From: an uncultured Propionibacteriaceae bacterium
GTDB taxonomy: Bacteria; Actinomycetota; Actinomycetes; Propionibacteriales; Propionibacteriaceae
Reading direction: 5' to 3'
Assembly (NCBI GenBank): GCA_938012815.1
Contig: CALLVV010000074.1
Coordinates: 43,053 to 107,052, forward strand
DNA: 64,000 nt
The position numbers and the translations under genes are program-made. Below the pieces are notes generated by a model. The model worked only from the letters and a program-made list of their open reading frames with translations. It was not told the DNA's origin and searched no databases. Position 1 is the stretch's first letter; every line of letters begins with the position of its first letter. Shown piece after piece: positions 26,073 through 35,904 of the stretch.

Positions 26073-26993
26073 ATGAAGCATCTGCTCAGCATCACCGATC
26101 TCAGCACCGACGAGATCCACTCGATTCTTCACCTGGCCGGGCGGATGCACCAGCTGCAGGAGGCCCGGGTCAAGAAATTGCCCTACCTGAAGGGCCGCAC
26201 CGTGGTGAACCTCTTCTTCGAGGACTCCACCCGCACCCGTAGTTCCTTCGAGCTCGCCGCCAAGTGGCTCTCCGCTGACGCCATCAACGTCTCGGCCCGC
26301 GGGTCGAGCGTCTCGAAGGGCGAATCGATGCGCGACACCCTCATGACCCTGGACGCCATGGGGGTGGACGCCATAGTGATGCGCCACCCGGGTTCCGGCT
26401 CGGTTGCCCAGGCCGCGGGTTGGGTACGGGCCTCCATGGTCAACGCCGGGGACGGAACCCACGAGCACCCGACCCAGGCCCTCCTGGACGCCCACGCGAT
26501 GCTGACTCATTTCACCCGCACCAGGCTGGGGACCCTGGAAGGCAAAATGGTCGCCATCACCGGGGACCTGCTGCATTCCAGGGTCGTCCGCTCGAACGTC
26601 GCGCTGCTGGTCAGGTTGGGGGCGCGAGTGGTACTCGTCGCCCCACACACGCTGCTGCCGCCCGGGGTGGAGACCTGGGGGGTGCAGGTCACCCCCGATC
26701 TGGACGAGGTGATTTCGGACGTCGATGTCGCAATGATGCTGCGGGTGCAGCGGGAACGCATGCAGGGCGGTTTCTTCCCCTCGGAACGGGAGTACGTGGC
26801 CGCCTACGGGCTGACGGCTTCCCGGTTGACCCGGTTGCGCCCCACGGCGGTGATCGCGCATCCCGGACCCATGAACCGCGGCCTGGAGATCAGCTCCACC
26901 GCCGCCGACGACCCACGTTCCATCGTGCTCGACCAGGTCTCCTCGGGGGTCGCGGTCCGCATGAGCGTGCTGCACCACCTACTGGCTGATTGA
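26073..26993 (+). CDS. pyrB: Aspartate carbamoyltransferase catalytic subunit
   Basis: A 306-residue enzyme. The carbamoyl-phosphate site STRTRSSFE is near residue 51, the HPTQALLD motif near 131, and a C-terminal HPGPMNRGLEI segment binds aspartate. The catalytic Lys of the KGESM loop is present. The ATG follows GGAGGA. It catalyses the committing step of pyrimidine synthesis. The next gene, pyrC, begins 13 bases after its stop, so they are co-transcribed. No regulatory subunit gene (pyrI) and no pyrR are in this window. Confidence 0.96.
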   Translation: MKHLLSITDLSTDEIHSILHLAGRMHQLQEARVKKLPYLKGRTVVNLFFEDSTRTRSSFELAAKWLSADAINVSARGSSVSKGESMRDTLMTLDAMGVDAIVMRHPGSGSVAQAAGWVRASMVNAGDGTHEHPTQALLDAHAMLTHFTRTRLGTLEGKMVAITGDLLHSRVVRSNVALLVRLGARVVLVAPHTLLPPGVETWGVQVTPDLDEVISDVDVAMMLRVQRERMQGGFFPSEREYVAAYGLTASRLTRLRPTAVIAHPGPMNRGLEISSTAADDPRSIVLDQVSSGVAVRMSVLHHLLAD

Positions 26994-27006
26994 CGGGAGG
27001 AAATCA

Positions 27007-28272
27007 ATGTCGAAACTCGCCATCACCGGGGTGACCCTGCCCGACGGGTCGCGAACGGACCTGTTCATCGAATCGGGCCGCCTCGTCGATCAACGCCCCC
27101 TGGGTACGACCACCATCGACGCGGACGGGTTGATAGCGCTGCCCGGTCTGGTGGACATCCACACCCATCTGCGTGAGCCAGGACGCGAGGACGCCGAAAC
27201 CGTGGAATCCGGTTCCCGCGCGGCTGCCCGTGGGGGTTTCACCGCTGTCTTCGCGATGGCCAACACCCAGCCGGTCACAGACACTGCCGAGAACGCGGAA
27301 CACGTGCTGGCCCTGGGAGTCGCCGCCAACAACTGCCAGGTGTTCCCGATCGGCGCCATCACGAAGAAACTGGCGGGCCGAGAGCTGGCGGAGCTGGGAC
27401 TGATGCACCGCTCACGGGCCCGGGTGTCGATGTTCTCTGACGACGGGCACTGCGTGATGGATGCCAGCCTGATGAGGCGTGCTTTCGAGTGGGTGAAACC
27501 TTTCGACGGGGTGCTGGCGCAGCACGCCCAAGACGCGACCCTCGCGGGACCCGAGGCGTGCTGCCACGAGGGGGAGATCTCCGGCCGACTGGGACTCCCG
27601 GGCTGGCCTCCGGTGGCTGAGTCGGTGATAATCGCCCGCGACGTCGCCCTGGCGGAAGCCACCGGTTCCCGACTGCACGTGTGCCACGTCTCGACGGCGG
27701 AGGGCGTGGACGTGCTGCGCTGGGCCAAGAAACGAGGCATCCGGGTGACCGCCGAGGCCACCCCCCATCACCTGTACCTGACCACCCCGGAGGTCGTGGG
27801 CTACGATACCACCTTCAAAGTCAACCCCCCGTTGCGCACCGACGAGCACGTCGAGGCGGTGCGGGTCGCGCTGGCCGACGGCACCATCGACGCGGTTGCC
27901 ACGGACCACGCACCCCACGCCCCGCAGGACAAGGACCACGCTTTCGTCGACGCCCGACCAGGGATGTTGGGGCTGGAGCAGGCCCTGGCGGTGGTGATGG
28001 AGACCATGGTTGCGCCTGGCCGCCTGACCTGGCAGCAGGTGGCCGAGCGGATGAGCCACTCCCCGGCCCGGATCGGGAAGGCCAGGGGCCAAGGCCGTCC
28101 CCTGGCCCCTGGTGAGCCTGCGAACCTGGTGCTGATCGACCCGGAACGGCGGGCTACGGTGGACCGGAGCGATTCCGCTTCCATCAGCCACAACAACCCA
28201 TACCACGGCCGGAATCTCCCTGACCCGGTGGAGATGACCTTGTGGAACGGCAGGGTCACCCACAAACGCTGA
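27007..28272 (+). CDS. pyrC: Dihydroorotase
   Basis: A 421-residue type I (amidohydrolase) dihydroorotase. The metal-binding HTHLREPG is near residue 52, EDAETVESGSRAA follows with the arginine that binds substrate, then HCHVSTAE-like CHVSTAEGV with a histidine ligand, and the catalytic aspartate in ATDHAPHAP near 298. The ATG at 27007 is preceded by GGAGG. It closes carbamoyl-aspartate to dihydroorotate directly after pyrB in the pathway and in the operon. It converges with the solute-binding lipoprotein gene 30 bases away. Confidence 0.96.
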   Translation: MSKLAITGVTLPDGSRTDLFIESGRLVDQRPLGTTTIDADGLIALPGLVDIHTHLREPGREDAETVESGSRAAARGGFTAVFAMANTQPVTDTAENAEHVLALGVAANNCQVFPIGAITKKLAGRELAELGLMHRSRARVSMFSDDGHCVMDASLMRRAFEWVKPFDGVLAQHAQDATLAGPEACCHEGEISGRLGLPGWPPVAESVIIARDVALAEATGSRLHVCHVSTAEGVDVLRWAKKRGIRVTAEATPHHLYLTTPEVVGYDTTFKVNPPLRTDEHVEAVRVALADGTIDAVATDHAPHAPQDKDHAFVDARPGMLGLEQALAVVMETMVAPGRLTWQQVAERMSHSPARIGKARGQGRPLAPGEPANLVLIDPERRATVDRSDSASISHNNPYHGRNLPDPVEMTLWNGRVTHKR

Positions 28273-28302
28273 AGATCCGCTTCACGAACAACCGGATCCG
28301 GG

Positions 28303-29622
28303 TCATCCATCGACCACCGGCAGCCCGGATCCCTTGAGGGTTTCCCTCGACGTGTTCTCGGCGACGGTGAAGATGTCGGTCACCTTCGCACCGCCCGCCA
28401 CCACCTCGTCGGCCTTCTCATTCATCTTTTGGGCGACAGTGGAGAAACCGGGAATGTAACTCCACTCGGAAGGCAGCTCGCCGTTGGCCTCGGCCAGCAC
28501 CTGATATACCTCCTGACCGCCGAACTGGCGCAGAGTTTTCTCAGGGGTGGTGACGGTGCCCTTGGCGGCGGGCAGGAGACCTTGGGAGGCCAGATCGGCC
28601 ACCTGGGTGTTCAACCAGTCGTTGAACTCCATGGCCTCGGTCTTGTGCTGGCAACCCTTCATCACAGCCACGCCGGATCCCCCGTCGGGACCGGTCATCC
28701 GGGTGCCCCCGAAGGTGGGCAGCTTCGCGACACGCCACTGCCCCTCGTAGGAGGTACCGTCCAGCCCGTCGAGTGCGTAACCGACCTCCCAGGCCGGGGC
28801 GATGTTGCCAATCAGGGTCCCGCTTTTCAGGGCTTGCTCGTAGGAGCCGTCCACACGCTTGTGGGTGAGCGCGGCCTGGGCGTCCAGAACGTCCTGCCAG
28901 AACTTGGCCACCGACTGCGTTTTCTCATCGGTGGTGCTGATCTTCCATTTGTTGTCGGCCGTCGAGTACCACACGGCACCGGCAGCGGCGGCCTGGGCGG
29001 AGAGCCAGTAGCCGACCTCGTCGGGTTCGAGGTCGAGGATGTACTTGCCCTGGGCGGCGGCCTTCTTGGCGGCCTCCAGGAGTTCGTCAAAGGTTTTGGG
29101 GACCTCGATGCCCAAGGCGTTGAACTCGGTCTCGTTGTAGAGGTAGACCAAAGGGCCGGTGTCCTGGGGCAGTCCCACCATCTTGCCGCCGACCGACATC
29201 TGGGAGTAAGCGGCTTCGTTGTAGTTGTCCTTGTATTTGGAAGCCTCACCGGAAACGTCCTCGAACAGGTTCGCCACGAACATCTCGGGGGCCTCGCCGT
29301 AGCCGACCTGGGCCAGGCAGGGAGCGCTCTTGTTCGCCACGTCGGTCTTCAGCTTGGCCATCAGCTCCGAAGATTTGCCGGTGAACTTTGTGGCGGTGAC
29401 CTGGATGTCCGGATGGGTGGCGTTCCATTTCTCGACCATGTCGACCACCGGGATCATGCCTGGCCCATCGGGAAGCCGGTGCACGTATTCGACCCGGGTC
29501 ACTTTGTCACCCGGCTGCGTGGATTCGGACCCGCCATTGCCGGCCGCGGTTCCGCATGCGGAAAGAACGATGGCTGCCGCTGACAGCAGGCCTGTGACGG
29601 CCATCAAGCGCTTGCTCTGCAT
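28303..29622 (-). CDS. Extracellular solute-binding lipoprotein, family 1 (sugar ABC type)
   Basis: A 439-residue periplasmic-type binding protein. The signal peptide MQSKRLMAVTGLLSAAAIV ends in the lipobox LSAC. The mature part has the two-lobe family 1 pattern: VEKWNATHPDIQVTATKF, YLYNETEFNALGIEVPKTFDELLEA (hinge region), and a C-terminal GGSGVAVMKGCQHKTEA segment. It would bind a sugar or oligosaccharide for an ABC importer. The matching permease and ATPase genes are not adjacent, so it is an orphan here. ATG at 29622 is chosen for the signal peptide; GGGAAT is an imperfect ribosome-binding site. Externally anchored. Confidence 0.88.
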   Translation of the reverse strand: MQSKRLMAVTGLLSAAAIVLSACGTAAGNGGSESTQPGDKVTRVEYVHRLPDGPGMIPVVDMVEKWNATHPDIQVTATKFTGKSSELMAKLKTDVANKSAPCLAQVGYGEAPEMFVANLFEDVSGEASKYKDNYNEAAYSQMSVGGKMVGLPQDTGPLVYLYNETEFNALGIEVPKTFDELLEAAKKAAAQGKYILDLEPDEVGYWLSAQAAAAGAVWYSTADNKWKISTTDEKTQSVAKFWQDVLDAQAALTHKRVDGSYEQALKSGTLIGNIAPAWEVGYALDGLDGTSYEGQWRVAKLPTFGGTRMTGPDGGSGVAVMKGCQHKTEAMEFNDWLNTQVADLASQGLLPAAKGTVTTPEKTLRQFGGQEVYQVLAEANGELPSEWSYIPGFSTVAQKMNEKADEVVAGGAKVTDIFTVAENTSRETLKGSGLPVVDG

Positions 29623-29898
29623 TGAATTTTTATTCCCTTTACATCGGCCTCGAACGGGAGAACACGCCCTGGCTCCGCGACGGACCGGGCAGGTCCGCCA
29701 ACAGGACACGGGGCTTTTCTCCTGCGCGTTATCAATGTACAGAACCCGCCGCTCGGTCCGTGGCCATGGGTCACGAATTGAACATCCTGTCCCGGCTGGT
29801 CCACGGAACCGGTAACGGCCACGATGGGTGGATCCTGTTGACGCGGCCTCTAAGCTGGCTGTGCAGGCCCGAGGGCCATTGAACAGTTAAGGAGTCAC

Positions 29899-31335
29899 AT
29901 GAGCGAGCAACTGGCCCAGGTCGGGGTGATCGGGATGGCGGTTATGGGGTCGAACCTGGCCCGCAACCTCGCCCGAAGAGGATTCCGAGTGGCCATCCAC
30001 AACCGGACGGCCTCCCGCACCGACGAGGTCATCGCACTCCACGGCTCCGAGGGGGATTTCGTTCCCTCCCATGATCTGGCGGATTTCGTCGCCTCCCTGG
30101 AACGGCCCCGCCGCATCATTCTCATGGTCAAGGCCGGTGGCCCGACCGACGCCACCATCGACGCCCTCATCCCACTCCTGGAGGAGGGGGACATCGTTGT
30201 CGACGGCGGTAATTCCTTCTTCCAGGACACCCGCCGACGCGAGCAGCGTCTCCGGGACCTCGGGCTACACTTCGTGGGAGCAGGGATCTCCGGCGGGGAG
30301 GTCGGCGCATTGGAGGGCCCGTCGATCATGCCCGGCGGGTCGCTGGAGTCCTACAAGGCGCTCGGCCCGGTCCTGGAGCGAATCGCCGCCGATGTGAATG
30401 GTGAGCCGTGCTGCACCCACATCGGCACAGACGGCGCCGGGCATTTCGTGAAGATGGTCCACAACGGCATCGAGTACGCCGACATGCAGTTCATCGGCGA
30501 GGCCTACGAACTGCTGAGGGCCCTGGGCCTCACCCACGCCGAGATGGCCGACATCTTCGCCACATGGAACACCGGGGATCTGGATTCCTACCTGATCGAG
30601 ATCACCGCCGATGTGCTGCGCAAGACCGATCCCCGCACCGGTGCCCCGCTGGTGGACGTGATCCGGGACGCCGCGGGCATGAAGGGGACGGGCACATGGA
30701 CCGTGCAGTCGGCGCTCGACCTGGGCACCCCGGTCAACACCATCGCCGAGTCCGTGTTCGCCCGCGCCATCTCCTCCTCCCCCGAGCTGCGCGCCGCCGC
30801 CCGGACCGCCCTCCACGGACCGGATCGAAGCATTCACGTGGCCGATCGCGACGTCTTCGTCGAGCAGGTCCGTCAGGCGCTGTGGGCCAGCAAGGTGGTG
30901 GCCTACGCGCAGGGCCTGGACGAAATCCGCATGGCAGCCGCCGAATACGGCTGGACCATCGACATCGCGGAGGTGGCGCGGATCTGGCGAGCCGGTTGTA
31001 TCATCCGCGCTCGCCTGCTGGAGCGGATCCGTTCCGAATACGCGGCCGGCAACCTCGTCACCCTGTTGGAGGCCCCCTCCATCGTGGCGGGCCTCGCGGA
31101 GGCCCAGGAAGGCTGGCGCACCGTCGTGGCCGAGGCCGTACGGACCGGGGTGCCCGTACCCGGTTTCTCGGCGGCGCTGGCCCACTACGACCAGGCCCGT
31201 GCCCCACGTCTCAACGCGGCACTCACCCAAGGGCTGCGCGACTACTTCGGGGCGCACACCTACCGCCGCATCGACGACGAGGGGGCCTTCCACATCAACT
31301 GGTCGACCGACGGAGCGGAGGTCGCAGCCGACTGA
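29899..31335 (+). CDS. gnd: 6-phosphogluconate dehydrogenase (NADP+, decarboxylating)
   Basis: A 478-residue enzyme of the long, bacterial/eukaryotic-like type. The dinucleotide fold begins VGVIGMAVMGSNLARN, followed by NRTASRTDE, which indicates NADP preference. The catalytic lysine is in GAGHFVKMVHNGIEY and the substrate site in GTGTWTVQSALDLG; the C-terminal tail is AFHINWSTDG. ATG at 29899 has AAGGAG seven bases upstream. It converts 6-phosphogluconate to ribulose 5-phosphate in the oxidative pentose phosphate route, producing NADPH. Monocistronic, with a hairpin 18 bases past its stop. Confidence 0.96.
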   Translation: MSEQLAQVGVIGMAVMGSNLARNLARRGFRVAIHNRTASRTDEVIALHGSEGDFVPSHDLADFVASLERPRRIILMVKAGGPTDATIDALIPLLEEGDIVVDGGNSFFQDTRRREQRLRDLGLHFVGAGISGGEVGALEGPSIMPGGSLESYKALGPVLERIAADVNGEPCCTHIGTDGAGHFVKMVHNGIEYADMQFIGEAYELLRALGLTHAEMADIFATWNTGDLDSYLIEITADVLRKTDPRTGAPLVDVIRDAAGMKGTGTWTVQSALDLGTPVNTIAESVFARAISSSPELRAAARTALHGPDRSIHVADRDVFVEQVRQALWASKVVAYAQGLDEIRMAAAEYGWTIDIAEVARIWRAGCIIRARLLERIRSEYAAGNLVTLLEAPSIVAGLAEAQEGWRTVVAEAVRTGVPVPGFSAALAHYDQARAPRLNAALTQGLRDYFGAHTYRRIDDEGAFHINWSTDGAEVAAD

Positions 31336-31352
31336 TTCCCGGGACCATCCGC

Positions 31353-31373
31353 GGCCCGGTGCACGACCGGGCC
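31353..31373 (+). terminator. Hairpin downstream of gnd
   Basis: GGCCCGGT (31353-31360) pairs with ACCGGGCC (31366-31373) around a five-base loop, 18 bases after the gnd stop. No T-run follows. Confidence 0.5.
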
Positions 31374-31558
31374 CCGTTGACAGGCGAGTTCCTGCTGATT
31401 CACTGCCCACCGGGCGCGCACAAGCACGATTCAATGCCGCAACCGCTCGGAGACGATGCTTGCTCAAGGAATGTCCTCACGACTCGGTTCCTGCGTAACT
31501 GTCCTGAAGCTCCACAAGGATTCCTCTATCCTTCGGACCTGAATGGCAGACTTCCGGC

Positions 31559-34500
31559 ATGCCGATGAGTCGTTTCTCCGCCCCGAGCCGGGACTGGTTC
31601 GTGAACACCTTCGGGGCACCGACGCCCGTACAGGAAGGGGCGTGGCAGGCCATCGCCGACGGGGGTCACGTCCTGGTGGTGGCGCCGACCGGATCCGGGA
31701 AGACCTTGGCGGCCTTCCTGCACGCCCTCGATTCCCTGCTGCAACCCGGCGACCGTCCCCGGGGCACGAGGGTGGTCTACGTCTCCCCGCTGAAGGCGCT
31801 CGGGGTGGATGTGGAACGCAACCTGCGAATCCCGCTGGCCGGAATCCGCGAGGAGGCCGGGCGGCAGGACCACAGGGTTTCCGAGGTCACCGTCGGCGTG
31901 CGCTCGGGCGACACCCCGGCCCGCGACCGCGATCGGATGCGGCGCAGGCCACCGGATGTGTTGATCACCACACCCGAGTCGCTGTATCTGATGCTCACCT
32001 CCTCGGCCCGGGAAACCCTCCGCGATGTCGAGACGGTGATAATCGACGAGATCCACGCCGTCGCCGGTTCCAAACGCGGTACCCATCTGGCCCTCAGCCT
32101 GGAGCGCCTGGACCTGCTGGCCGGGCGCGACGTGCAGCGAGTGGCCCTGTCCGCCACCGTGCGCCCTGTCGAAAAGGTGGCGGCCTTCCTCGGCGGCGAC
32201 CGGGACGTGGCCGTAGTGGCTCCCGGGACCGGGAAAAGCTGGGATGTCCAGGTCGTCACTCCCCCGCTGAACGATCCCTGGCCCCACGTGGAGAAAGAGA
32301 TCCTGGATTCGATCCTGCGGACCCGGTCCACGCTGGTGTTCGCGAACTCCCGCCGGGCGGCGGAGAAACTGACGGCCCGTCTCAACGAGCTGTGGCTGGA
32401 TGCCGGCGGCGGCGAAGACCTGGCTCGCGCCCATCACGGTTCGGTCAGCAAACACGTCCGGGCCGAGATCGAGGACGCACTCAAAGCGGGGCGGCTGCGG
32501 GCCGTCGTGGCCACGAGCTCCTTGGAGCTGGGCATCGACATGGGCGCCGTCGACCAGGTGATCCAGATCAGCGCCCCCTTGTCCACATCGAGTGCGCTGC
32601 AGCGTTTCGGCCGAGCCGGACACCGGGTGGGTGCAACCTCCCGGGGACGCATCCACACCCTGCACCGCGGGGAGCTGGCGGCCGCGGTCGTGACCGTCTC
32701 CGACATGATCGCAGGCCGGATCGAGGAGCTGCGCATCCCTGTCCTGGCGCTCGACGTCCTGGCCCAGCAGACCGTCGCCGCTGCCGCCGCCGCGGGGGAT
32801 GCGGGACTGGAGATCGAGACCTGGCTGACGGCGGTACGGCGTTCCCATCCTTACTCCGACCTGGGGGATGACGCTTTCGACGCGGTCCTGCGGTTGCTGC
32901 TCGGCACCTATCCCAGCGCCGATTTCTCGGAGCTGCGGGCCCGCCTGGAGCGACGCGGCGACCGGTTGTTCGCCCTGCCCGGGACCGGGCGGCTCGCCGT
33001 CACATCGGGCGGCACCATCCCGGACCGGGGTCTCTACGGGGTGTTCCTGGCCGACGGTGACGGCCCCGGACGCCGGGTCGGGGAGCTCGACGAGGAAATG
33101 GTCCACGAGACCCGGGTGGGTGAGACCTTCACGCTCGGCGCCTCCTCGTGGACGGTGGTCGGGATCACGCGCGACCAGGTGCTGGTCACCCCCGCGCCGG
33201 GGCGGCTCGGGAAACTGCCCTTCTGGATCGGCGAGGATCTCTCCCGCCCCGCGGAGCTGGGCCGTCGCATCGGGGAGCTGCTGCGCCGGGGAGCCGAGGA
33301 CCCCGACGGCCTTGATCTCCCCTGGATCGACGAGAACACCCGGAGGGAGCTGGTGGCCCTCGTCGCGGAGCAGCGCGAGGCCACCGGTGTAGTACCGGAC
33401 GAGCGGACCGTCGTGGTGGAACGGTTCCGCGACGAGCTGGGTGACTGGCGGATCGTGGTGCACAGCCCACTGGGACGAGCGGTGCTGGCGCCCTGGAGCG
33501 TGGCGGTGGCCGCCCTCGTGGAGCGGAGTTCCGGGATCGACCCCCAGCCCGTGGCCACTGACGACGGTTTCATCCTGCGGCTTCCCGACGGGGAACTTCC
33601 TGCCCTGATCACGGGCCTGGTGCGGATCGCACCGGAGAAGGTGGAGCGTCTCGTCGCGGACCAGGTGGGCGGCACCTCGTTGTTCGCGGCCCGGTTCCGG
33701 GAGTGCGCCTCCCGAGCCCTGCTGCTGCCTCGCCGCCACGGCCGCCGGATGCCGCTGTGGCAGCAGCGTCACCGGGCCACCCAACTGCTCCAGGTGGCAC
33801 GCCAGCACCCGAACTTCCCCATCACCCTGGAGGCGGTGCGGGAATGCCTGACCGACCGGTGGGACCTGCCCGGGCTGACCGGGCTGCTCTCGCGGATCCA
33901 TTCGGGGACGGTGCGGCTCGTCGATGTGGTCACGCCCTCCCCCAGCCCGTTCGCGGCCAGCATGCTCTACGGCTACGCGGGCAGGTTCATGTACGAGGGG
34001 GACCTGCCGATCGCGGAGAGGCGGGCCCAGTCGCTGGCCCTCGACCCGGCCCTGCTGGCCTCGGTACTCGGAACGCTGGACCTGCGGGAGCTGCTGGACC
34101 CCGTCGTCGTCGAGCATTTCCGGGCGGAGCTGCAGCACACCGCCGACGGTTACCGGGCCCGGAATGTCGCAGAGCTGGTGGACCTGCCCCGCCGCCTGGG
34201 ACCCCTGTCCCCCACGGAGCTGGAACTCCGAAGCGAGTTTCCCCTACCCGATCCGCCGCCGGCCGGCCTGGTACCCGTGGTCATCGCCGACGAAAAACGC
34301 CTGGCCGCCGAACCGGATCTCGCGTTGCTGCGCGACGCCCTGGGGGTGGCGGTGCCCGGCGAGGTGAGCACCGAAGCCGGCGGCCGCGATCCCTTGACCC
34401 AGCTCACCGCCCGTTTCGCCCGCACCCACACGCCTTTCACGGCCACGGCCCTCGCGGTTTCGTTCGGGCTTGGCCGGGCCGTGGCCAGCCACATCCTGGA

Positions 34501-35827
34501 ATCGGAGGCCGATGCGGGCCGCCTGGTCAGGGGCAGATTCACCGAGGATGTGACCGAGACCGAGTACTGCGATCCGGGAGTCCTGGACCGGCTGCGGGGA
34601 CGCTGCCTGGCTGCTGCCCGGGCCGCTGTGGAGCCGGTGCCAGCCGAGGCCTACACCCGTTTCCTGCTGGACCGGCACGGTGTCACGGAGCCGCGCCTCT
34701 CCTCACCCGACGAGGTGCTCCTGGCCCTGCAACAGCTGGCAGGCGCGGTACTGCCGGCCAGCGCGTGGGAATCGCACGTGCTCCCGGCACGGGTCTCCGG
34801 ATACCAACCCTCCCATCTGGATCAGCTGCTGGCGGAAGGTGAGGTGCTGATCCGGCTCCGCGGCTCCGGACCGGATCCGTCGCTGACGCTGGTGGCGGCC
34901 GACGACCTGGATCTGGTGCCGCCGCCCTCCGAGGCTGCGGACGAGGAGGTTTCCGCCTTCGCGGCCGGGCTCGGTGACGGCCTGGTGGCACCCGGGAACG
35001 CGGAACTCCTGTGGCGGGCCGCCGCGGCGGGACTGGTGGCACCCGCCTCGATGGCCCCGATCCGCGCGTTGCTGGCCGGGGCGTCGCCCCGCCGCGCCCC
35101 GCGCAGCAGCTCCCGTTTCAGGGCCAGGCGTCCCCGTCCCGCGCGTCCCGTCAGTCCCGCTCCCCGGGCTTTGCCCGGCCGCTGGTACGCCGTCACCGAC
35201 GGTTCCGCGACACCCACCGAGGTGCGGCTGGCGCGGGCAACCGGTTGGTTGGAGCGGTACGGCGTCGTGACCCGGGGAATCGCGGAGGGAACACCCGGGG
35301 GTTTCGCAGCCGCCTACGGGCTGCTGCGGGAGCTCGAAGACAGCGGCCTGGTGCGGCGCGGGGTGTTGGTGGATGGGTTAGGAGCGGCCCAGTTCGCCGC
35401 CCCTGAGACCATCGATGCGCTGCGGTCCTTCCGCGAACCCGACGCCTCCGCGACGAAGGTACTGGCAGCGGTCGACCCCGCGAATCCCTTTGGCCGGGCG
35501 CTGCCGTGGCCGGCCCACGACACCGCCCGGCCCTCGCGTCTGGCCGGAGCCGTGGTGGTGATCACTGACGGAACCTGCCTGGCATACCTGGGGCGCGGCG
35601 GGCGATCACTGACCCTGTTCCCCTCTGACTCCCCCGCCGTCGAGGCTGCCCGGGTGATCCGCGCCCTGGGCGAGGCGGTGACCCAGGGCCGGATGACGCG
35701 GTTCCGCATCGAGGAAATCGACGGCGCTCGGGCCACGGCCCATCCCCTGGCGTCCGAACTGAGAAAGGCCGGGGCCGGGCTTCACCCGCAAGGACTCGTG
35801 GTGGAGGCCGCCCCCACGCCACGTTGA
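31559..35827 (+). CDS. lhr: Large ATP-dependent helicase Lhr
   Basis: A 1422-residue superfamily 2 helicase. Motif I PTGSGKT is near residues 43-49 and motif II DEIH near 162. The second RecA domain contains ELGIDMGAVDQVIQ and RFGRAGHRVG. These are followed by the winged-helix and Lhr-core domain to about 860 and the long C-terminal extension of actinobacterial Lhr (to 1422). Lhr unwinds RNA:DNA hybrids by 3'-5' translocation and takes part in DNA repair (family knowledge). The ATG at 31559 or 31565 is possible, neither with a clear ribosome-binding site. A TATCCT -10-like element at 31527-31532 would give a short leader. Confidence 0.95.
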   Translation: MPMSRFSAPSRDWFVNTFGAPTPVQEGAWQAIADGGHVLVVAPTGSGKTLAAFLHALDSLLQPGDRPRGTRVVYVSPLKALGVDVERNLRIPLAGIREEAGRQDHRVSEVTVGVRSGDTPARDRDRMRRRPPDVLITTPESLYLMLTSSARETLRDVETVIIDEIHAVAGSKRGTHLALSLERLDLLAGRDVQRVALSATVRPVEKVAAFLGGDRDVAVVAPGTGKSWDVQVVTPPLNDPWPHVEKEILDSILRTRSTLVFANSRRAAEKLTARLNELWLDAGGGEDLARAHHGSVSKHVRAEIEDALKAGRLRAVVATSSLELGIDMGAVDQVIQISAPLSTSSALQRFGRAGHRVGATSRGRIHTLHRGELAAAVVTVSDMIAGRIEELRIPVLALDVLAQQTVAAAAAAGDAGLEIETWLTAVRRSHPYSDLGDDAFDAVLRLLLGTYPSADFSELRARLERRGDRLFALPGTGRLAVTSGGTIPDRGLYGVFLADGDGPGRRVGELDEEMVHETRVGETFTLGASSWTVVGITRDQVLVTPAPGRLGKLPFWIGEDLSRPAELGRRIGELLRRGAEDPDGLDLPWIDENTRRELVALVAEQREATGVVPDERTVVVERFRDELGDWRIVVHSPLGRAVLAPWSVAVAALVERSSGIDPQPVATDDGFILRLPDGELPALITGLVRIAPEKVERLVADQVGGTSLFAARFRECASRALLLPRRHGRRMPLWQQRHRATQLLQVARQHPNFPITLEAVRECLTDRWDLPGLTGLLSRIHSGTVRLVDVVTPSPSPFAASMLYGYAGRFMYEGDLPIAERRAQSLALDPALLASVLGTLDLRELLDPVVVEHFRAELQHTADGYRARNVAELVDLPRRLGPLSPTELELRSEFPLPDPPPAGLVPVVIADEKRLAAEPDLALLRDALGVAVPGEVSTEAGGRDPLTQLTARFARTHTPFTATALAVSFGLGRAVASHILESEADAGRLVRGRFTEDVTETEYCDPGVLDRLRGRCLAAARAAVEPVPAEAYTRFLLDRHGVTEPRLSSPDEVLLALQQLAGAVLPASAWESHVLPARVSGYQPSHLDQLLAEGEVLIRLRGSGPDPSLTLVAADDLDLVPPPSEAADEEVSAFAAGLGDGLVAPGNAELLWRAAAAGLVAPASMAPIRALLAGASPRRAPRSSSRFRARRPRPARPVSPAPRALPGRWYAVTDGSATPTEVRLARATGWLERYGVVTRGIAEGTPGGFAAAYGLLRELEDSGLVRRGVLVDGLGAAQFAAPETIDALRSFREPDASATKVLAAVDPANPFGRALPWPAHDTARPSRLAGAVVVITDGTCLAYLGRGGRSLTLFPSDSPAVEAARVIRALGEAVTQGRMTRFRIEEIDGARATAHPLASELRKAGAGLHPQGLVVEAAPTPR

Positions 35828-35858
35828 TAGATCAAATCATGCACGTCTAGCTCTTTTG

Positions 35859-35873
35859 ATATATAGTTCCTAT
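35859..35873 (+). promoter_or_regulatory. Candidate ahpC promoter with an OxyR-like half-site
   Basis: ATAT-N7-CTAT (35859-35862 and 35870-35873) matches one half of the OxyR consensus ATAG-N7-CTAT. Inside it TATAGT (35862-35867) is a good -10, giving a start near 35874 and a leader of about 30 bases to the ahpC ATG. The oxyR gene is in the same operon, so self-contained control is plausible. Confidence 0.4.
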
Positions 35874-35904
35874 CGTCCTGATTGAACGACGAAAGGTGAC
35901 CGCC

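Noticed and set aside
31526..34138. 870-residue minus-strand frame opposite lhr
   Set aside because: Antisense shadow; Gln/Arg/Gly-rich without motifs, whereas the plus frame has all helicase motifs.
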